NCBI GenBank assembly: GCA_045646145.1
Contig: JAZRKE010000067.1
Span: 1 to 32,553 of the forward strand
DNA from: SIG565 sp045646145
GTDB taxonomy: Bacteria; Bacillota; Clostridia; Oscillospirales; Acutalibacteraceae
Reading direction: 5' to 3'
Length of the DNA stretch: 32,553 nucleotides
Shown here: positions 1 through 8,644 of the stretch, one piece after another
Layout: the number at the start of each line of letters is the position of its first letter
Numbering within the stretch: the first letter of the stretch is position 1
The notes under the pieces: model-generated
Told to the model about the DNA's origin: nothing
The model's database searches: none
What the model saw: the letters and a program-made list of their open reading frames with translations, nothing else
Translations under genes and position numbers: made by a program

Positions 1-806
1 GGACGCACCGTTACATTAATTCTGAGGTCGCCGCTCGGTCCGCCATTTGAGCCTGCATCGCCACCGCCACGAACGTTTATAATCTGTCCGTCGTCAATAC
101 CTGCCGGAATTTCAACTTCTTGGTTAATGGTATGGCGGATTTTGCCCTTTCCCGCACATACAGCACAGGGGCTATCTATAATTTTTCCTGTTCCTCTGCA
201 CTGTTCACAGGGTGATTGACTTTGCATTGTACCAAAAGGAGTACGCTGCATTCGGGTTACATAACCCGAACCATGACAGTTAGGACAGGATTTCGGGGAG
301 GTGCCTTTTTTAGCACCCGTTCCCCCACAGTCCGAACAGTTTTCAATCTTGGTTACCTTAACGGTTTTTTTGCAACCCTTTGCTGCTTCCTCAAAGGCTA
401 TAATAACATTAGCCGCAGTGTCAGCTCCACGTCTGGGGGCATTGGGGTTGCGTCGAGTGCCACCGCCGAATCCGCCGCCAAACATAGAACCTAAAATATC
501 ACCAAGGTCGCCGAAATCTCCAAAACCACCAAAGCCGCCGCCAAAAGGGCCGCCTCCACCTGCATTAAAGTTGGGGTCAACACCTGCGTGGCCAAACTGG
601 TCATATCGTGCGCGTTTCTCTTTATCGGAAAGCACTTCATAGGCTTCATTAACCTCTTTGAAATTCTTTTCCGCTGTTGCGTCACCCGGATTTAAGTCGG
701 GATGATATTTTTTAGCCGCTTTTCTATATGCTTTTTTTAATTCATCTTCGCTGACCGATTTATCAACGCCCAGCACTTCATAATAATCTCTTTTATTATC
801 AGCCAC
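1..806 (-). CDS. dnaJ: Chaperone DnaJ (Hsp40), C-terminal part outside window
   Basis: Co-chaperone that delivers substrates to DnaK and stimulates its ATPase. The protein starts MADNKRDYYEVLGV, followed by a J-domain with the HPD motif (YHPDLNPGD). A Gly/Phe-rich stretch comes next, then all four zinc-binding CxxCxGxG repeats (CSDCGGTG, CPNCHGSG, CEQCRGTG, CAVCAGKG), and then the start of the substrate-binding domain. The start is a GTG at 806, chosen because AGGAGAG lies five bases upstream and the J-domain begins right after it. About 268 codons are present and the 3' end lies beyond the left edge. It is the last visible gene of the hrcA-grpE-dnaK-dnaJ operon and should be under the same CIRCE control. 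Confidence 0.96.
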   Translation of the reverse strand, partial: MADNKRDYYEVLGVDKSVSEDELKKAYRKAAKKYHPDLNPGDATAEKNFKEVNEAYEVLSDKEKRARYDQFGHAGVDPNFNAGGGGPFGGGFGGFGDFGDLGDILGSMFGGGFGGGTRRNPNAPRRGADTAANVIIAFEEAAKGCKKTVKVTKIENCSDCGGTGAKKGTSPKSCPNCHGSGYVTRMQRTPFGTMQSQSPCEQCRGTGKIIDSPCAVCAGKGKIRHTINQEVEIPAGIDDGQIINVRGGGDAGSNGGPSGDLRINVTVR

Positions 807-836
807 AATAACTCTCCTATATGTAGTGAGTAAGGT

Positions 837-858
837 GCCTCCCGAATTAACGGGAGGC
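837..858. other. Intercistronic hairpin between dnaK and dnaJ
   Basis: A perfect 8-bp stem (GCCTCCCG / CGGGAGGC) with a 6-nt AATTAA loop lies between the dnaK stop and the dnaJ start. In the direction of the operon (minus strand) no U-run follows it, so it is more likely an RNA-processing or stability element, or a partial attenuator, than a full terminator. The role is inferred; the inverted repeat is seen directly. Confidence 0.6.
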
Positions 859-869
859 TTTATTATTAA

Positions 870-2702
870 TTATTTGTTTGTATCATCAACATCTGTGAAG
901 TCGGCATCATATACATTATCAGCATTAGGTGCTGCATCGGCACCACCGTTTGCTGCCTGCTGAGCCTCGGCTGCTGCCTTGTAAACCTTTTCGCTTACAG
1001 CGAAGATTTCCTTTTGCAGTGCCTCCTGTTTTGCCTTGATATCATCGGTATTATCACCCTTTAAGGCTTCTTTTAAGGCTTCCTTAGCGGCTTCAATCTT
1101 ACCCTTTTCTTCTTCGGTTACCTTATCGCCAAAGTCGTTAAGTGTCTTTTCGGTCTGATAAATCATCTGGTCAGCGCCATTGCGGATATCAATATCCTCG
1201 CGACGCTTTTTATCCTCGGCTGCATACTGCTCGGCTTCCTTTACAGCCTTGTCAATATCGTCTTTAGACATATTTGTGCTGGCTGTAATGGTAATGTCGT
1301 TCTCTTTACCTGTGCCTAAATCCTTAGCCGATACGTGAACAATACCGTTAGCGTCAATATCGAAGGTTACTTCAATCTGCGGAATACCTCTGGGAGCGGG
1401 AGCAATGCCATCAAGGTGGAATACGCCGAGAGTCTTGTTATCTTTAGCAAATTCGCGCTCACCCTGTAAAACGTGTACCTCGACAGAGGTCTGATTGTCT
1501 GCTGCAGTTGAGAAAATCTGGCTCTTCTTAGCAGGAATGGTAGTGTTACGCTCGATTACCTTTGTGGATACTCCACCCATGGTTTCAATACCGAGAGAAA
1601 GCGGAGTAACGTCTAAGAGTAATAAACCCTTAACGTCGCCACCGAGCACACCGCCTTGAAGTGCTGCGCCTATTGCTACGCACTCGTCAGGGTTAATGCC
1701 CTTAAAGGGCTCTGCACCCATAAAGTTTTTAACGGCTTCCTGAACGGCGGGGATTCTCGAAGAACCGCCAACCATAAGCACCTTATGAATTTCGTTTTTG
1801 TTAAGTCCTGAGTCGGAAAGAGCTTGACGAACAGGTCCCATAGTAGCTTCTACAAGGTCGGCTGTGAGCTCGTTGAATTTAGCGCGGGTAAGGGTTGTTT
1901 CGAAATGCTTAGGACCGTTAGCATCGGCTGTGATAAAGGGTAGATTGATATCTGCCTGAGTCATACCAGAGAGATCGATTTTTGCCTTTTCAGCAGCCTC
2001 TTTTACGCGCTGCATAGCCATCTTATCGCCCGATAAATCAATACCGCTTTCAGCTTTAAAGCCGGCTACGATATAGTCCATAACGCGTTTATCGAAATCA
2101 TCGCCGCCGAGTCGGTTGTTACCGGCAGTAGCAAGAACCTCTTGAACACCGTCGCCCATTTCGATAATAGATACGTCGAATGTACCGCCGCCTAAGTCAT
2201 AAACCATAACCTTCTGGTCGTTGTCCTTGTCGATACCGTAAGCGAGAGCTGCGGCAGTAGGCTCGTTGATAATTCTCTTAACTTCAAGTCCAGCAATTTT
2301 ACCGGCATCCTTTGTTGCCTGACGCTGAGCGTCGGTAAAGTAGGCAGGAACGGTGATAACAGCTTCGGTTACAGCCGAGCCTAAATAAGCCTCGGCATCG
2401 GCCTTTAATTTCTGAAGAATTATAGCCGAAATTTCCTGAGGTGTATACTTTTTCTCATCAATGCCTACTGTGTAGTTAGAGCCCATCTCGCGCTTGATTG
2501 AGCTTATGGTTCTGTCGGGGTTGGTGATAGCCTGACGCTTTGCAACCTGACCTACCATTCTTTCGCCTGTTTTTGAGAATGCAACAACACTCGGTGTTGT
2601 TCTGCCGCCCTCGGCATTTGCGATAACTACTGCCTCGCCGCCTTCCATAACGGCAACGCAAGAGTTAGTTGTACCTAAGACGATACCAATAATTTTTCCC
2701 AT
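870..2702 (-). CDS. dnaK: Chaperone DnaK (Hsp70)
   Basis: ATP-driven protein-folding chaperone. From the ATG at 2702 (AGGAG about eight bases upstream) it encodes 610 residues beginning MGKIIGIVLGTTNSCVAV, the usual length for Gram-positive DnaK, including the shorter ATPase domain typical of Firmicutes. An in-frame upstream start at 2747 would add an implausible 15 residues that no DnaK has. Conserved features are K70 (SSIKREMG), NEPTAAALAYG, YDLGGGTFDVS, the substrate-binding domain and an acidic C-terminal tail (DADFTDVDDTNK). One oddity: residue 8 is Val (codon GTC), where Hsp70 proteins carry the nearly invariant Asp of GIDLGTT. This Asp helps bind the catalytic Mg2+/K+ ions. The gene follows grpE after 34 bp. 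Confidence 0.97.
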   Translation of the reverse strand: MGKIIGIVLGTTNSCVAVMEGGEAVVIANAEGGRTTPSVVAFSKTGERMVGQVAKRQAITNPDRTISSIKREMGSNYTVGIDEKKYTPQEISAIILQKLKADAEAYLGSAVTEAVITVPAYFTDAQRQATKDAGKIAGLEVKRIINEPTAAALAYGIDKDNDQKVMVYDLGGGTFDVSIIEMGDGVQEVLATAGNNRLGGDDFDKRVMDYIVAGFKAESGIDLSGDKMAMQRVKEAAEKAKIDLSGMTQADINLPFITADANGPKHFETTLTRAKFNELTADLVEATMGPVRQALSDSGLNKNEIHKVLMVGGSSRIPAVQEAVKNFMGAEPFKGINPDECVAIGAALQGGVLGGDVKGLLLLDVTPLSLGIETMGGVSTKVIERNTTIPAKKSQIFSTAADNQTSVEVHVLQGEREFAKDNKTLGVFHLDGIAPAPRGIPQIEVTFDIDANGIVHVSAKDLGTGKENDITITASTNMSKDDIDKAVKEAEQYAAEDKKRREDIDIRNGADQMIYQTEKTLNDFGDKVTEEEKGKIEAAKEALKEALKGDNTDDIKAKQEALQKEIFAVSEKVYKAAAEAQQAANGGADAAPNADNVYDADFTDVDDTNK

Positions 2703-2736
2703 GATAAAAATCTCCTTTATGTTTAGTTTTTTGTAT

Positions 2737-3249
2737 TTAGTTTGCAACCTTAACCATTGCTGCGCGAACTACGGTGTCGCCTACCTTGTAGCCCTGCTGT
2801 AAAACCTCGGCAATTTCGTTTTCCCCAAAGTTTTCATCCTCACAGTGCATTACTGCCTCGTGAAAATTTGGGTCAAACTTATCGCCCTTAGTGGCGAGGG
2901 GGATAAGTCCTAAATCGGAAGATAGGGAAGAAAACTGTTTGATTATAAGTTCGATTCCCTTAATATATTCGGGACTGCCCGACTCGACAAGCGCTGCACG
3001 GTCAATGTTATCAATAATGGGTAATAATTTTTTGAGAACCAGAGCCTTTGAGTATTCGGCGGTCTGAATCCGCTCACGCTCGGTGCGTTTTTTGAAATTG
3101 TCAAACTCGGCGGCTGTTCTCAGTAATAAATCGTGCTCTGAATTGAGTTTTTCGGTCAGAGTTTCGATTTCCTCATCCTTTTTATTCTTTTTTGGTTTTT
3201 TAGGTTTTTCCTGTTCTTCGGTAGGCATTACCTTTTCTTTTTCTTCCAC
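2737..3249 (-). CDS. grpE: Nucleotide exchange factor GrpE
   Basis: Promotes ADP release from DnaK. The 170-aa protein has a lysine/glutamate-rich N-terminus, then the long helix with the typical LLRTAAEFDNFKKRTERER stretch, and a C-terminal beta domain with the conserved end GYKVGDTVVRAAMVKVAN. The start is GTG at 3249, and its G is also the last base of the hrcA TAG stop, so the two genes are translationally coupled. An alternative internal ATG lies at codon 8. Position between hrcA and dnaK is the standard Firmicutes order. Confidence 0.95.
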   Translation of the reverse strand: MEEKEKVMPTEEQEKPKKPKKNKKDEEIETLTEKLNSEHDLLLRTAAEFDNFKKRTERERIQTAEYSKALVLKKLLPIIDNIDRAALVESGSPEYIKGIELIIKQFSSLSSDLGLIPLATKGDKFDPNFHEAVMHCEDENFGENEIAEVLQQGYKVGDTVVRAAMVKVAN

Positions 3250-4286
3250 TATACTTCCTCCATATCTTTTAAAGTATTGCTGAGTAGCTCGTTTATTCTG
3301 TTTACCGTGTATTCAATACTCGGCAGTATTTTCTCATAAGCTATTCTAGTCGGCCCGATAATTCCTATACAACCTATGTCCCGCCCGGGTACACCGTAAC
3401 GCGCTAAAATAATACAGGAGGGCTTAAGTGCTGAATATTCGGTATCACTTCCGAACACTATGCTTATGGGTTTATCATTCTTTGAAATTAATGACATAAG
3501 TGTGTCGTGATGTTCAAGCAGGTTGCTAATTTTATCCGCTGAAGTCCTGTCAAGCCCCATTGTGAAAAAATTAGATGCGCCTTTTATGTTAAAACAGGAA
3601 TTTTTAATATCCTCAACCATTTGAAAGAGTGCTGTGATAAGCGGCATTAAAGTGAGAATATTAAGTCCCGATTGCACAGTTATGCTTTGCATGGTTGCAG
3701 GGGAGAGCAGATCTAAATGCATATTAAGCACTCGGCGGGTTATAAGTCTGTCAAATTCCGAGATAAGTGCCGAAGTCAGCACCGTGTGTATATGGCAGAG
3801 CCTTGAACGTGAGCGTCCGTCTGAAGTTATGATTATAAGCATTGCCGAACGGTTGCCCATAGGGAGCAGCTCAATTCTTTTAAGCGTTACGCCTATATCG
3901 GATATTTTTGCCGAAAATACGGGAAGTCCTGTAATGTAGCTTAGCGTTTCTACCGCTTTTTCGGGTAGCTTTTCGGGGTCGCAGTTTGAAAAACTGAGGT
4001 TTTCGTCAATACGCTTTTTTATATCCTCGCTAATTTCGGGTTTATCCATAAGTGTATTAATGTATAGGCGGTATCCGTCGGTAGTAGGAATTCTGCCGGC
4101 TGAGGTGTGCGGCTGAGAAAGTAGACCTAAATCACAAAGCGCATTCATTTCATTTCTCAGCGTTGCGCTCGACGGTGCATTTTCGAGAATTTCGCAAAGC
4201 ATTTTCGAGCCGATGGGTTCGCCGGAGTTTATGTAGAGCTTAATTACCGCCGAAAGTATTGCTTTTTTTCTTTCGCTCAGCTCCAT
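3249..4286 (-). CDS. hrcA: Heat-inducible transcription repressor HrcA
   Basis: Represses the class I heat-shock operon by binding CIRCE operators, with activity sensed through GroEL in studied Firmicutes. The 345-aa length is normal for the family. The N-terminus (MELSERKKAILSAVIKLYIN) starts the winged-helix domain, which includes GEPIGSKML and SATLRNEMNAL. The central region carries SQPHTSAGRIPTTDGYR, a HrcA hallmark, and the rest is the GAF-like dimerisation domain. A ribosome binding site AAGGTGG lies nine bases upstream of the ATG. A perfect CIRCE copy 32 bp upstream indicates autoregulation. Confidence 0.97.
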   Translation of the reverse strand: MELSERKKAILSAVIKLYINSGEPIGSKMLCEILENAPSSATLRNEMNALCDLGLLSQPHTSAGRIPTTDGYRLYINTLMDKPEISEDIKKRIDENLSFSNCDPEKLPEKAVETLSYITGLPVFSAKISDIGVTLKRIELLPMGNRSAMLIIITSDGRSRSRLCHIHTVLTSALISEFDRLITRRVLNMHLDLLSPATMQSITVQSGLNILTLMPLITALFQMVEDIKNSCFNIKGASNFFTMGLDRTSADKISNLLEHHDTLMSLISKNDKPISIVFGSDTEYSALKPSCIILARYGVPGRDIGCIGIIGPTRIAYEKILPSIEYTVNRINELLSNTLKDMEEV

Positions 4287-4317
4287 TTGCCCACCACCTT
4301 TTATGTAATTTCGATTG

Positions 4318-4344
4318 TTAGCACTCAGCGCTCTAGAGTGCTAA
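4318..4344 (-). promoter_or_regulatory. CIRCE operator
   Basis: The sequence is TTAGCACTC, nine bases, GAGTGCTAA, matching the published CIRCE consensus exactly. It lies between the -10 box at 4358-4353 and the hrcA start, so bound HrcA would cover the transcription start and early transcribed region. Confidence 0.97.
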
Positions 4345-4352
4345 CAATACTA

Positions 4353-4380
4353 ATTATAGCAACAATTTTTGGTATGTCAA
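4353..4380 (-). promoter_or_regulatory. Sigma-A promoter of the hrcA operon
   Basis: On the minus strand, TTGACA (4380-4375) is followed after 16 bp by TATAAT (4358-4353), both perfect consensus. The start of transcription would fall near 4346, at the edge of CIRCE. Confidence 0.92.
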
Positions 4381-4435
4381 TAGTTTTTGCAAAAATTTTT
4401 TGACTTTCCCTGACCTTTTTACAAATTGTTCATAA

Positions 4436-4715
4436 TTAGCCAAAGCATTCAAACCCGAATCAGATTTCGGGATAAGGATTTCACGCTGTGGCTTCGTTAA
4501 AATACTTAGTATACCGTCAGGATTAACTGCGTTTTGTGCCTCGCACACCGCAAAATCCCTTAATCACAAAATTCTCCGACCTAAAAGGTGCGGTTTTATG
4601 AGTAAATTTTGGTGATGCGAAGCTTATAAGGCTGTCGCCTATAAGCGACAAAAAGTCAAAAGATGCCTTAAAACCCGCCCTTTTAGGTCGGTTCGGGCTT
4701 AAATGCTTTGGCTAA
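4436..4715. repeat. Nested inverted-repeat element (MITE-like or structured RNA)
   Basis: The arms 4436-4459 (TTAGCCAAAGCATT...) and 4692-4715 are inverted repeats matching at 22 of 24 bases. Inside lie two further stems. One is 4576-4597 against 4670-4691 (19 of 22). The other, imperfect, is about 4477-4493 against 4543-4562. A terminal hairpin at 4622-4646 (GCTTATAAGGC / GCCTATAAGC) completes the picture. No transposase-size ORF is inside; a 64-codon ORF on the minus strand has no ribosome binding site or family features. The right arm contains the stop codon of the adjacent sleB gene. A non-autonomous mobile element or a conserved folded RNA are both possible. Confidence 0.7.
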
Positions 4716-5350
4716 GCGCAGAAGCGGTGGCTTCCTATAGTTACAATATGTGGGCGAGACCATATCCATTTATTAGTGGCGGTGTTTGGGTTAAAATAAT
4801 AAATTGCGCCATCACTCGGGTCCATTCCGTTTAAAGCATCGCGCGCAGCTGCGTAGGCACTTTCGGCTATGGGCTCATCAAACTGTCCGTCATAAAGACA
4901 GGAGAAGGCACCCTTTTGGTAGACTACGCCTGCAAGCGTATCGGGGAAGGATGGGTGTTCTATTCGGTTGAGTACAACGGCACCTACCGCTACCTGACCT
5001 ATATAAGGCTCGCCCCGAGCTTCTGCCGAAATAATACGGGCAAGTAACTGATAATCGGCAGAGTTATAGGAGCCACCCTCAGTAACGCCTAGGGCGTCAA
5101 GGGTTTCACTACCTGCAATACCGTCAATGCGCAATCCGCTATCCTTTTGAAACTGTATGACGGCGTTTTCTGTGGATTTTCCGTAAATTCCGTCAATCCC
5201 TGCATAATAGTAGCCTTTTTCACTAAGCGCACGTTGAATATCCGAAACCTCGTCTCCTCGTGAGCCGAACATCGAAAGCGCCAAACAGCAGGGGGCGAGT
5301 ACCAGACAAAACGCTCCTATTAAGGTAAATATTTTAAAAAATCTGTTCAT
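4712..5350 (-). CDS. sleB: SleB-type spore cortex-lytic enzyme / cell-wall hydrolase
   Basis: Lytic enzyme that degrades spore cortex peptidoglycan during germination. The 212-aa form from the ATG at 5350 (MNRFFKIFTLIGAFCLVLAP) starts with a hydrophobic export signal. A peptidoglycan-binding domain (about residues 30-88: SDIQRALSEKGYYYAGIDG, AVIQFQKDSGL) comes next, then a Hydrolase_2 domain from about 103 to the end. The likely catalytic Glu110 is in SAEARGEP, and NRI, GAFSC and the C-terminal GSHRFCA are as in SleB. A TTG nine codons upstream is in frame but would lengthen the signal for no reason. Its stop codon lies in the arm of the 280-bp inverted-repeat element. No ypeB partner is adjacent; a vegetative SleB-like hydrolase cannot be excluded. 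Confidence 0.85.
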   Translation of the reverse strand: MNRFFKIFTLIGAFCLVLAPCCLALSMFGSRGDEVSDIQRALSEKGYYYAGIDGIYGKSTENAVIQFQKDSGLRIDGIAGSETLDALGVTEGGSYNSADYQLLARIISAEARGEPYIGQVAVGAVVLNRIEHPSFPDTLAGVVYQKGAFSCLYDGQFDEPIAESAYAAARDALNGMDPSDGAIYYFNPNTATNKWIWSRPHIVTIGSHRFCA

Positions 5351-5466
5351 AAAAATCACCAAACATATTTTTGCCAATTTTAAGTTAAAAAATTCATTGC
5401 AATTACAGTCTGAATATGATAATATAATTAGATGAATATAACCTTTTTAAGAGAGGGGAAAATAAA

Positions 5467-8400
5467 ATGTATAAAAGCATTTCACCGGGTGTAGATTTTG
5501 TTGCTGAGGAAAAGCGCATTGAAAAATTCTGGGTGGACGAAAAAATATTTGAAAAGAGCATAGACTCGCGTAAAGACGGTGAGCCGTATGTTTTCTATGA
5601 CGGTCCTCCAACCGCCAACGGAAAGCCACATATAGGACATGTACTAACACGAGTTATTAAGGATATGATTCCGCGTTACCGCACAATGAAGGGGGCAATG
5701 GTACCCCGTAAAGCCGGTTGGGATACGCACGGACTGCCTGTGGAGCTTGAAGTTGAAAAGCTTTTAGGGCTTGACGGTAAGGAGCAGATTGAGCAGTACG
5801 GCCTTGAGCCGTTTATCGAGCACTGTAAAGAGAGCGTTTGGAAGTATAAAGGTATGTGGGAGGATTTTTCACGTACCGTTGGTTTCTGGGCAGATATGGA
5901 AAACCCATATGTTACCTATCATAACGATTTTATTGAGTCTGAGTGGTGGGCTCTTAAACAGATTTATGAAAAGGGTCTTTTGTATAAGGGTTTTAAAATT
6001 GTGCCCTACTGTCCGCGTTGCGGAACACCGCTATCTTCTCACGAGGTAGCGCAGGGCTATAAGAATGTAAAAGAGAGAAGTGCTGTTGTTCGTTTTAAGG
6101 TAAGAAATGAGGATGCTTACTTCCTCGCTTGGACAACTACACCTTGGACACTTCCGTCAAACGTTGCTTTGTGTGTCAACCCAGATGAAACCTATTGTAA
6201 GGTTAAGGCGGCTGACGGTTATACCTATTATATGGCTGAGGCTTTACTTGATAAAGTGCTCGGTAAGTTAGGTTCAGAAGAAACTCCTGCGTATGAAATA
6301 GTTGAAAAATATGTAGGTACCGATTTAGAGTATAAAGAATATGAGCCGCTTTTTGCGTGTGCCGGAGAACTTGCCAACAAGCAGAACAAAAAGGGTCATT
6401 ATATTACCTGTGATAGTTACGTTACTATGACCGACGGTACAGGTATCGTTCATATTGCTCCCGCATTTGGTGAGGATGATGCCAAGGTTGGCAGACGTTA
6501 CGATTTACCATTTGTTCAGTTTGTTAACGGTAAGGGCGAAATGACAGAACAGACTGCCTATGCCGGTAAATTTGTTAAGGATGCAGACCCGTTGGTGCTT
6601 GTAGATTTAGATAAAGAGGGTCTTCTTTTCGATGCTCCGAAATTCGAGCATGATTATCCGTTCTGTTGGCGTTGCGACACTCCGCTTATCTACTATGCGA
6701 GAGAATCTTGGTTTATTAAGATGACCGCTGTTCGCGATGATTTAATCCGAAATAACAATACTATTAACTGGATACCCGAGAGCATTGGTAAGGGTCGCTT
6801 CGGTGATTGGCTCGAGAACGTTCAGGATTGGGGTATTTCCCGAAACAGATATTGGGGCACACCGCTTAATATCTGGCAGTGTGAGTGCGGACATCTTCAT
6901 TCTATCGGCTCTATAGCGGAACTTAAAGAAATGTCGGACAACTGCCCTGAGGAAATCGAACTGCACCGCCCCTATGTTGATGCTGTAACAATTAAATGTG
7001 AAAAGTGCGGGAGTGAAATGCATCGTGTCCCAGAGGTTATCGACTGTTGGTTTGACTCGGGTGCCATGCCGTTTGCACAGCACCATTATCCGTTCGAGAA
7101 TAAAGAGTTGTTTGAGGCTCAGTTCCCGGCAGATTTTATTTCCGAGGCGGTTGACCAGACTCGTGGTTGGTTCTATTCACTTTTAGCTATTTCAACCCTT
7201 ATTTTCAATAAGGCTCCATATAAGAATGTAATAGTTTTAGGTCATGTTCAGGATGAGAACGGTCAGAAGATGTCTAAATCAAAGGGCAACGCCGTTGATC
7301 CGTTTGATGCACTCGAGTCCTACGGTGCCGATGCTATTCGTTGGTATTTCTATACCAACTCTGCTCCGTGGCTTCCCAACCGTTTCCACGGAAAAGCCGT
7401 AACCGAGGGTCAGCGCAAGTTTATGGGTACACTCTGGAACACCTATGCTTTCTATGTGCTCTATGCCGAAATTGATAAATTTAATCCGACCGAATATAAA
7501 TTATCCGACTGCAAGTTAACAGTTATGGATAAGTGGTTATTATCACGCCTTAACTCTACAGTAAAGGCGGTTGACGAAAATCTCGGCAACTACCGAATTC
7601 CCGAAGCCGCCCGTGCTTTACAGCAGTTTGTTGATGAAATGAGTAACTGGTATGTTCGCCGCGGCCGTGAGCGCTACTGGGTGCAGGGTATGACCGAGGA
7701 TAAGGTAGCGGCTTATATGACGCTCTTTACCGCTTTAGATACCACGGTTAAGGCAGCCGCTCCAATGATTCCGTTTATGGCAGAGAACATCTATCAGAAC
7801 ATTGTAAGAAGTGTTGATAAGAATGCTCCCGAGAGCATCCACCTTTGCGATTTCCCTGTAGTAGATGAAAGCGCTATTGATGTATCTCTTGAAGAGAATA
7901 TGGAAAAGGTGCTCGAAATAGTAGTGCTCGGTCGTGCAGCGCGTAACGGCTCTAACCGTAAGAACCGTCAGCCACTCGGTACAATGTATGTGAAGCTTGA
8001 TTCATTACTTGATGACGCCTACCTCGATATTATTAAGGATGAGCTTAATATTAAAAATGTGAGCTTTACCGATAATGTTGACGGCTTTGTAACCTATAAA
8101 TTCAAGCCTCAGCTTAAAACTGTAGGTCCTAAGTACGGCAAACAGTTAAATGAGATAAGAACTGCACTCTCAGAACTTGATGGTTCCAAAGCCAAGGCAG
8201 AACTAGATGCTAACGGAAAACTTGTATTCGATTTTGCTTCGGGCACAGTTGAGCTCACAGCAGAGGATTTACTCATTGAATCCGAGCAAAAAGAGGGCTT
8301 CTTCGCTCTCACCGATAGGGGAATTACCGTTGCTATCGACACGGTGCTTACCGAGGAACTTATAGCAGAGGGAATTATCCGTGAAATTGTAAGCAAGGTG

Positions 8401-8616
8401 CAGACAATGCGTAAGGAAGCCGGTTTTAATGTAATGGACCACATTAACATTACCTTAAAGGGCAGTGAAAAGGCTATTAATATAGCACTCCTAGGTAAAG
8501 ATGACATTGTAGGCGATACCCTTGCAGATACCCTTACCGCCACCGAGCCCGTAGGCTTTATAAAAGAGTGGGATATTAACGGCGAAAATCTTACCATTGG
8601 CGTTGAGAAAATATAA
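5467..8616 (+). CDS. ileS: Isoleucine--tRNA ligase
   Basis: Charges tRNA-Ile with isoleucine. The 1049-aa protein has the class I signature PHIGH near residue 55, the editing (CP1) domain with AWTTTPWTLPSN, and KMSKS near residue 602 (NGQKMSKSKGNAVDP). Next is the anticodon-binding domain, with a long C-terminal extension. Its length and motifs (AGWDTHGLPVELEVEK, DCWFDSGAMPFAQ) resemble the eukaryote-like type-2 IleRS rather than the about 920-aa type-1 enzyme with a C-terminal zinc site. Type-2 enzymes are known for low mupirocin sensitivity; this is family knowledge and not shown here. The ATG follows GAGAGGGG by eight bases. The 116-bp upstream gap is too short for a T-box leader. Confidence 0.96.
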   Translation: MYKSISPGVDFVAEEKRIEKFWVDEKIFEKSIDSRKDGEPYVFYDGPPTANGKPHIGHVLTRVIKDMIPRYRTMKGAMVPRKAGWDTHGLPVELEVEKLLGLDGKEQIEQYGLEPFIEHCKESVWKYKGMWEDFSRTVGFWADMENPYVTYHNDFIESEWWALKQIYEKGLLYKGFKIVPYCPRCGTPLSSHEVAQGYKNVKERSAVVRFKVRNEDAYFLAWTTTPWTLPSNVALCVNPDETYCKVKAADGYTYYMAEALLDKVLGKLGSEETPAYEIVEKYVGTDLEYKEYEPLFACAGELANKQNKKGHYITCDSYVTMTDGTGIVHIAPAFGEDDAKVGRRYDLPFVQFVNGKGEMTEQTAYAGKFVKDADPLVLVDLDKEGLLFDAPKFEHDYPFCWRCDTPLIYYARESWFIKMTAVRDDLIRNNNTINWIPESIGKGRFGDWLENVQDWGISRNRYWGTPLNIWQCECGHLHSIGSIAELKEMSDNCPEEIELHRPYVDAVTIKCEKCGSEMHRVPEVIDCWFDSGAMPFAQHHYPFENKELFEAQFPADFISEAVDQTRGWFYSLLAISTLIFNKAPYKNVIVLGHVQDENGQKMSKSKGNAVDPFDALESYGADAIRWYFYTNSAPWLPNRFHGKAVTEGQRKFMGTLWNTYAFYVLYAEIDKFNPTEYKLSDCKLTVMDKWLLSRLNSTVKAVDENLGNYRIPEAARALQQFVDEMSNWYVRRGRERYWVQGMTEDKVAAYMTLFTALDTTVKAAAPMIPFMAENIYQNIVRSVDKNAPESIHLCDFPVVDESAIDVSLEENMEKVLEIVVLGRAARNGSNRKNRQPLGTMYVKLDSLLDDAYLDIIKDELNIKNVSFTDNVDGFVTYKFKPQLKTVGPKYGKQLNEIRTALSELDGSKAKAELDANGKLVFDFASGTVELTAEDLLIESEQKEGFFALTDRGITVAIDTVLTEELIAEGIIREIVSKVQTMRKEAGFNVMDHINITLKGSEKAINIALLGKDDIVGDTLADTLTATEPVGFIKEWDINGENLTIGVEKI

Positions 8617-8642
8617 AAAAGACCGCGAAAGCGGTCTTTTTT
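8615..8642. terminator. Bidirectional rho-independent terminator after ileS
   Basis: The stem GACCGC / GCGGTC with a GAAA tetraloop is flanked by six A and six T, so it can stop transcription from ileS (plus) and from the XRE gene at 8645-8863 (minus). Confidence 0.92.
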
Positions 8643-8644
8643 AA

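Noticed and set aside
301..642. Proline-rich plus-strand ORF of 113 codons
   Set aside because: It is the opposite strand of the Gly/Phe-rich part of dnaJ; no ribosome binding site and composition typical of a shadow frame.
4354..4548. 64-codon minus-strand ORF in the repeat element
   Set aside because: No ribosome binding site, overlaps the hrcA promoter and lies inside the inverted-repeat element; no family features.
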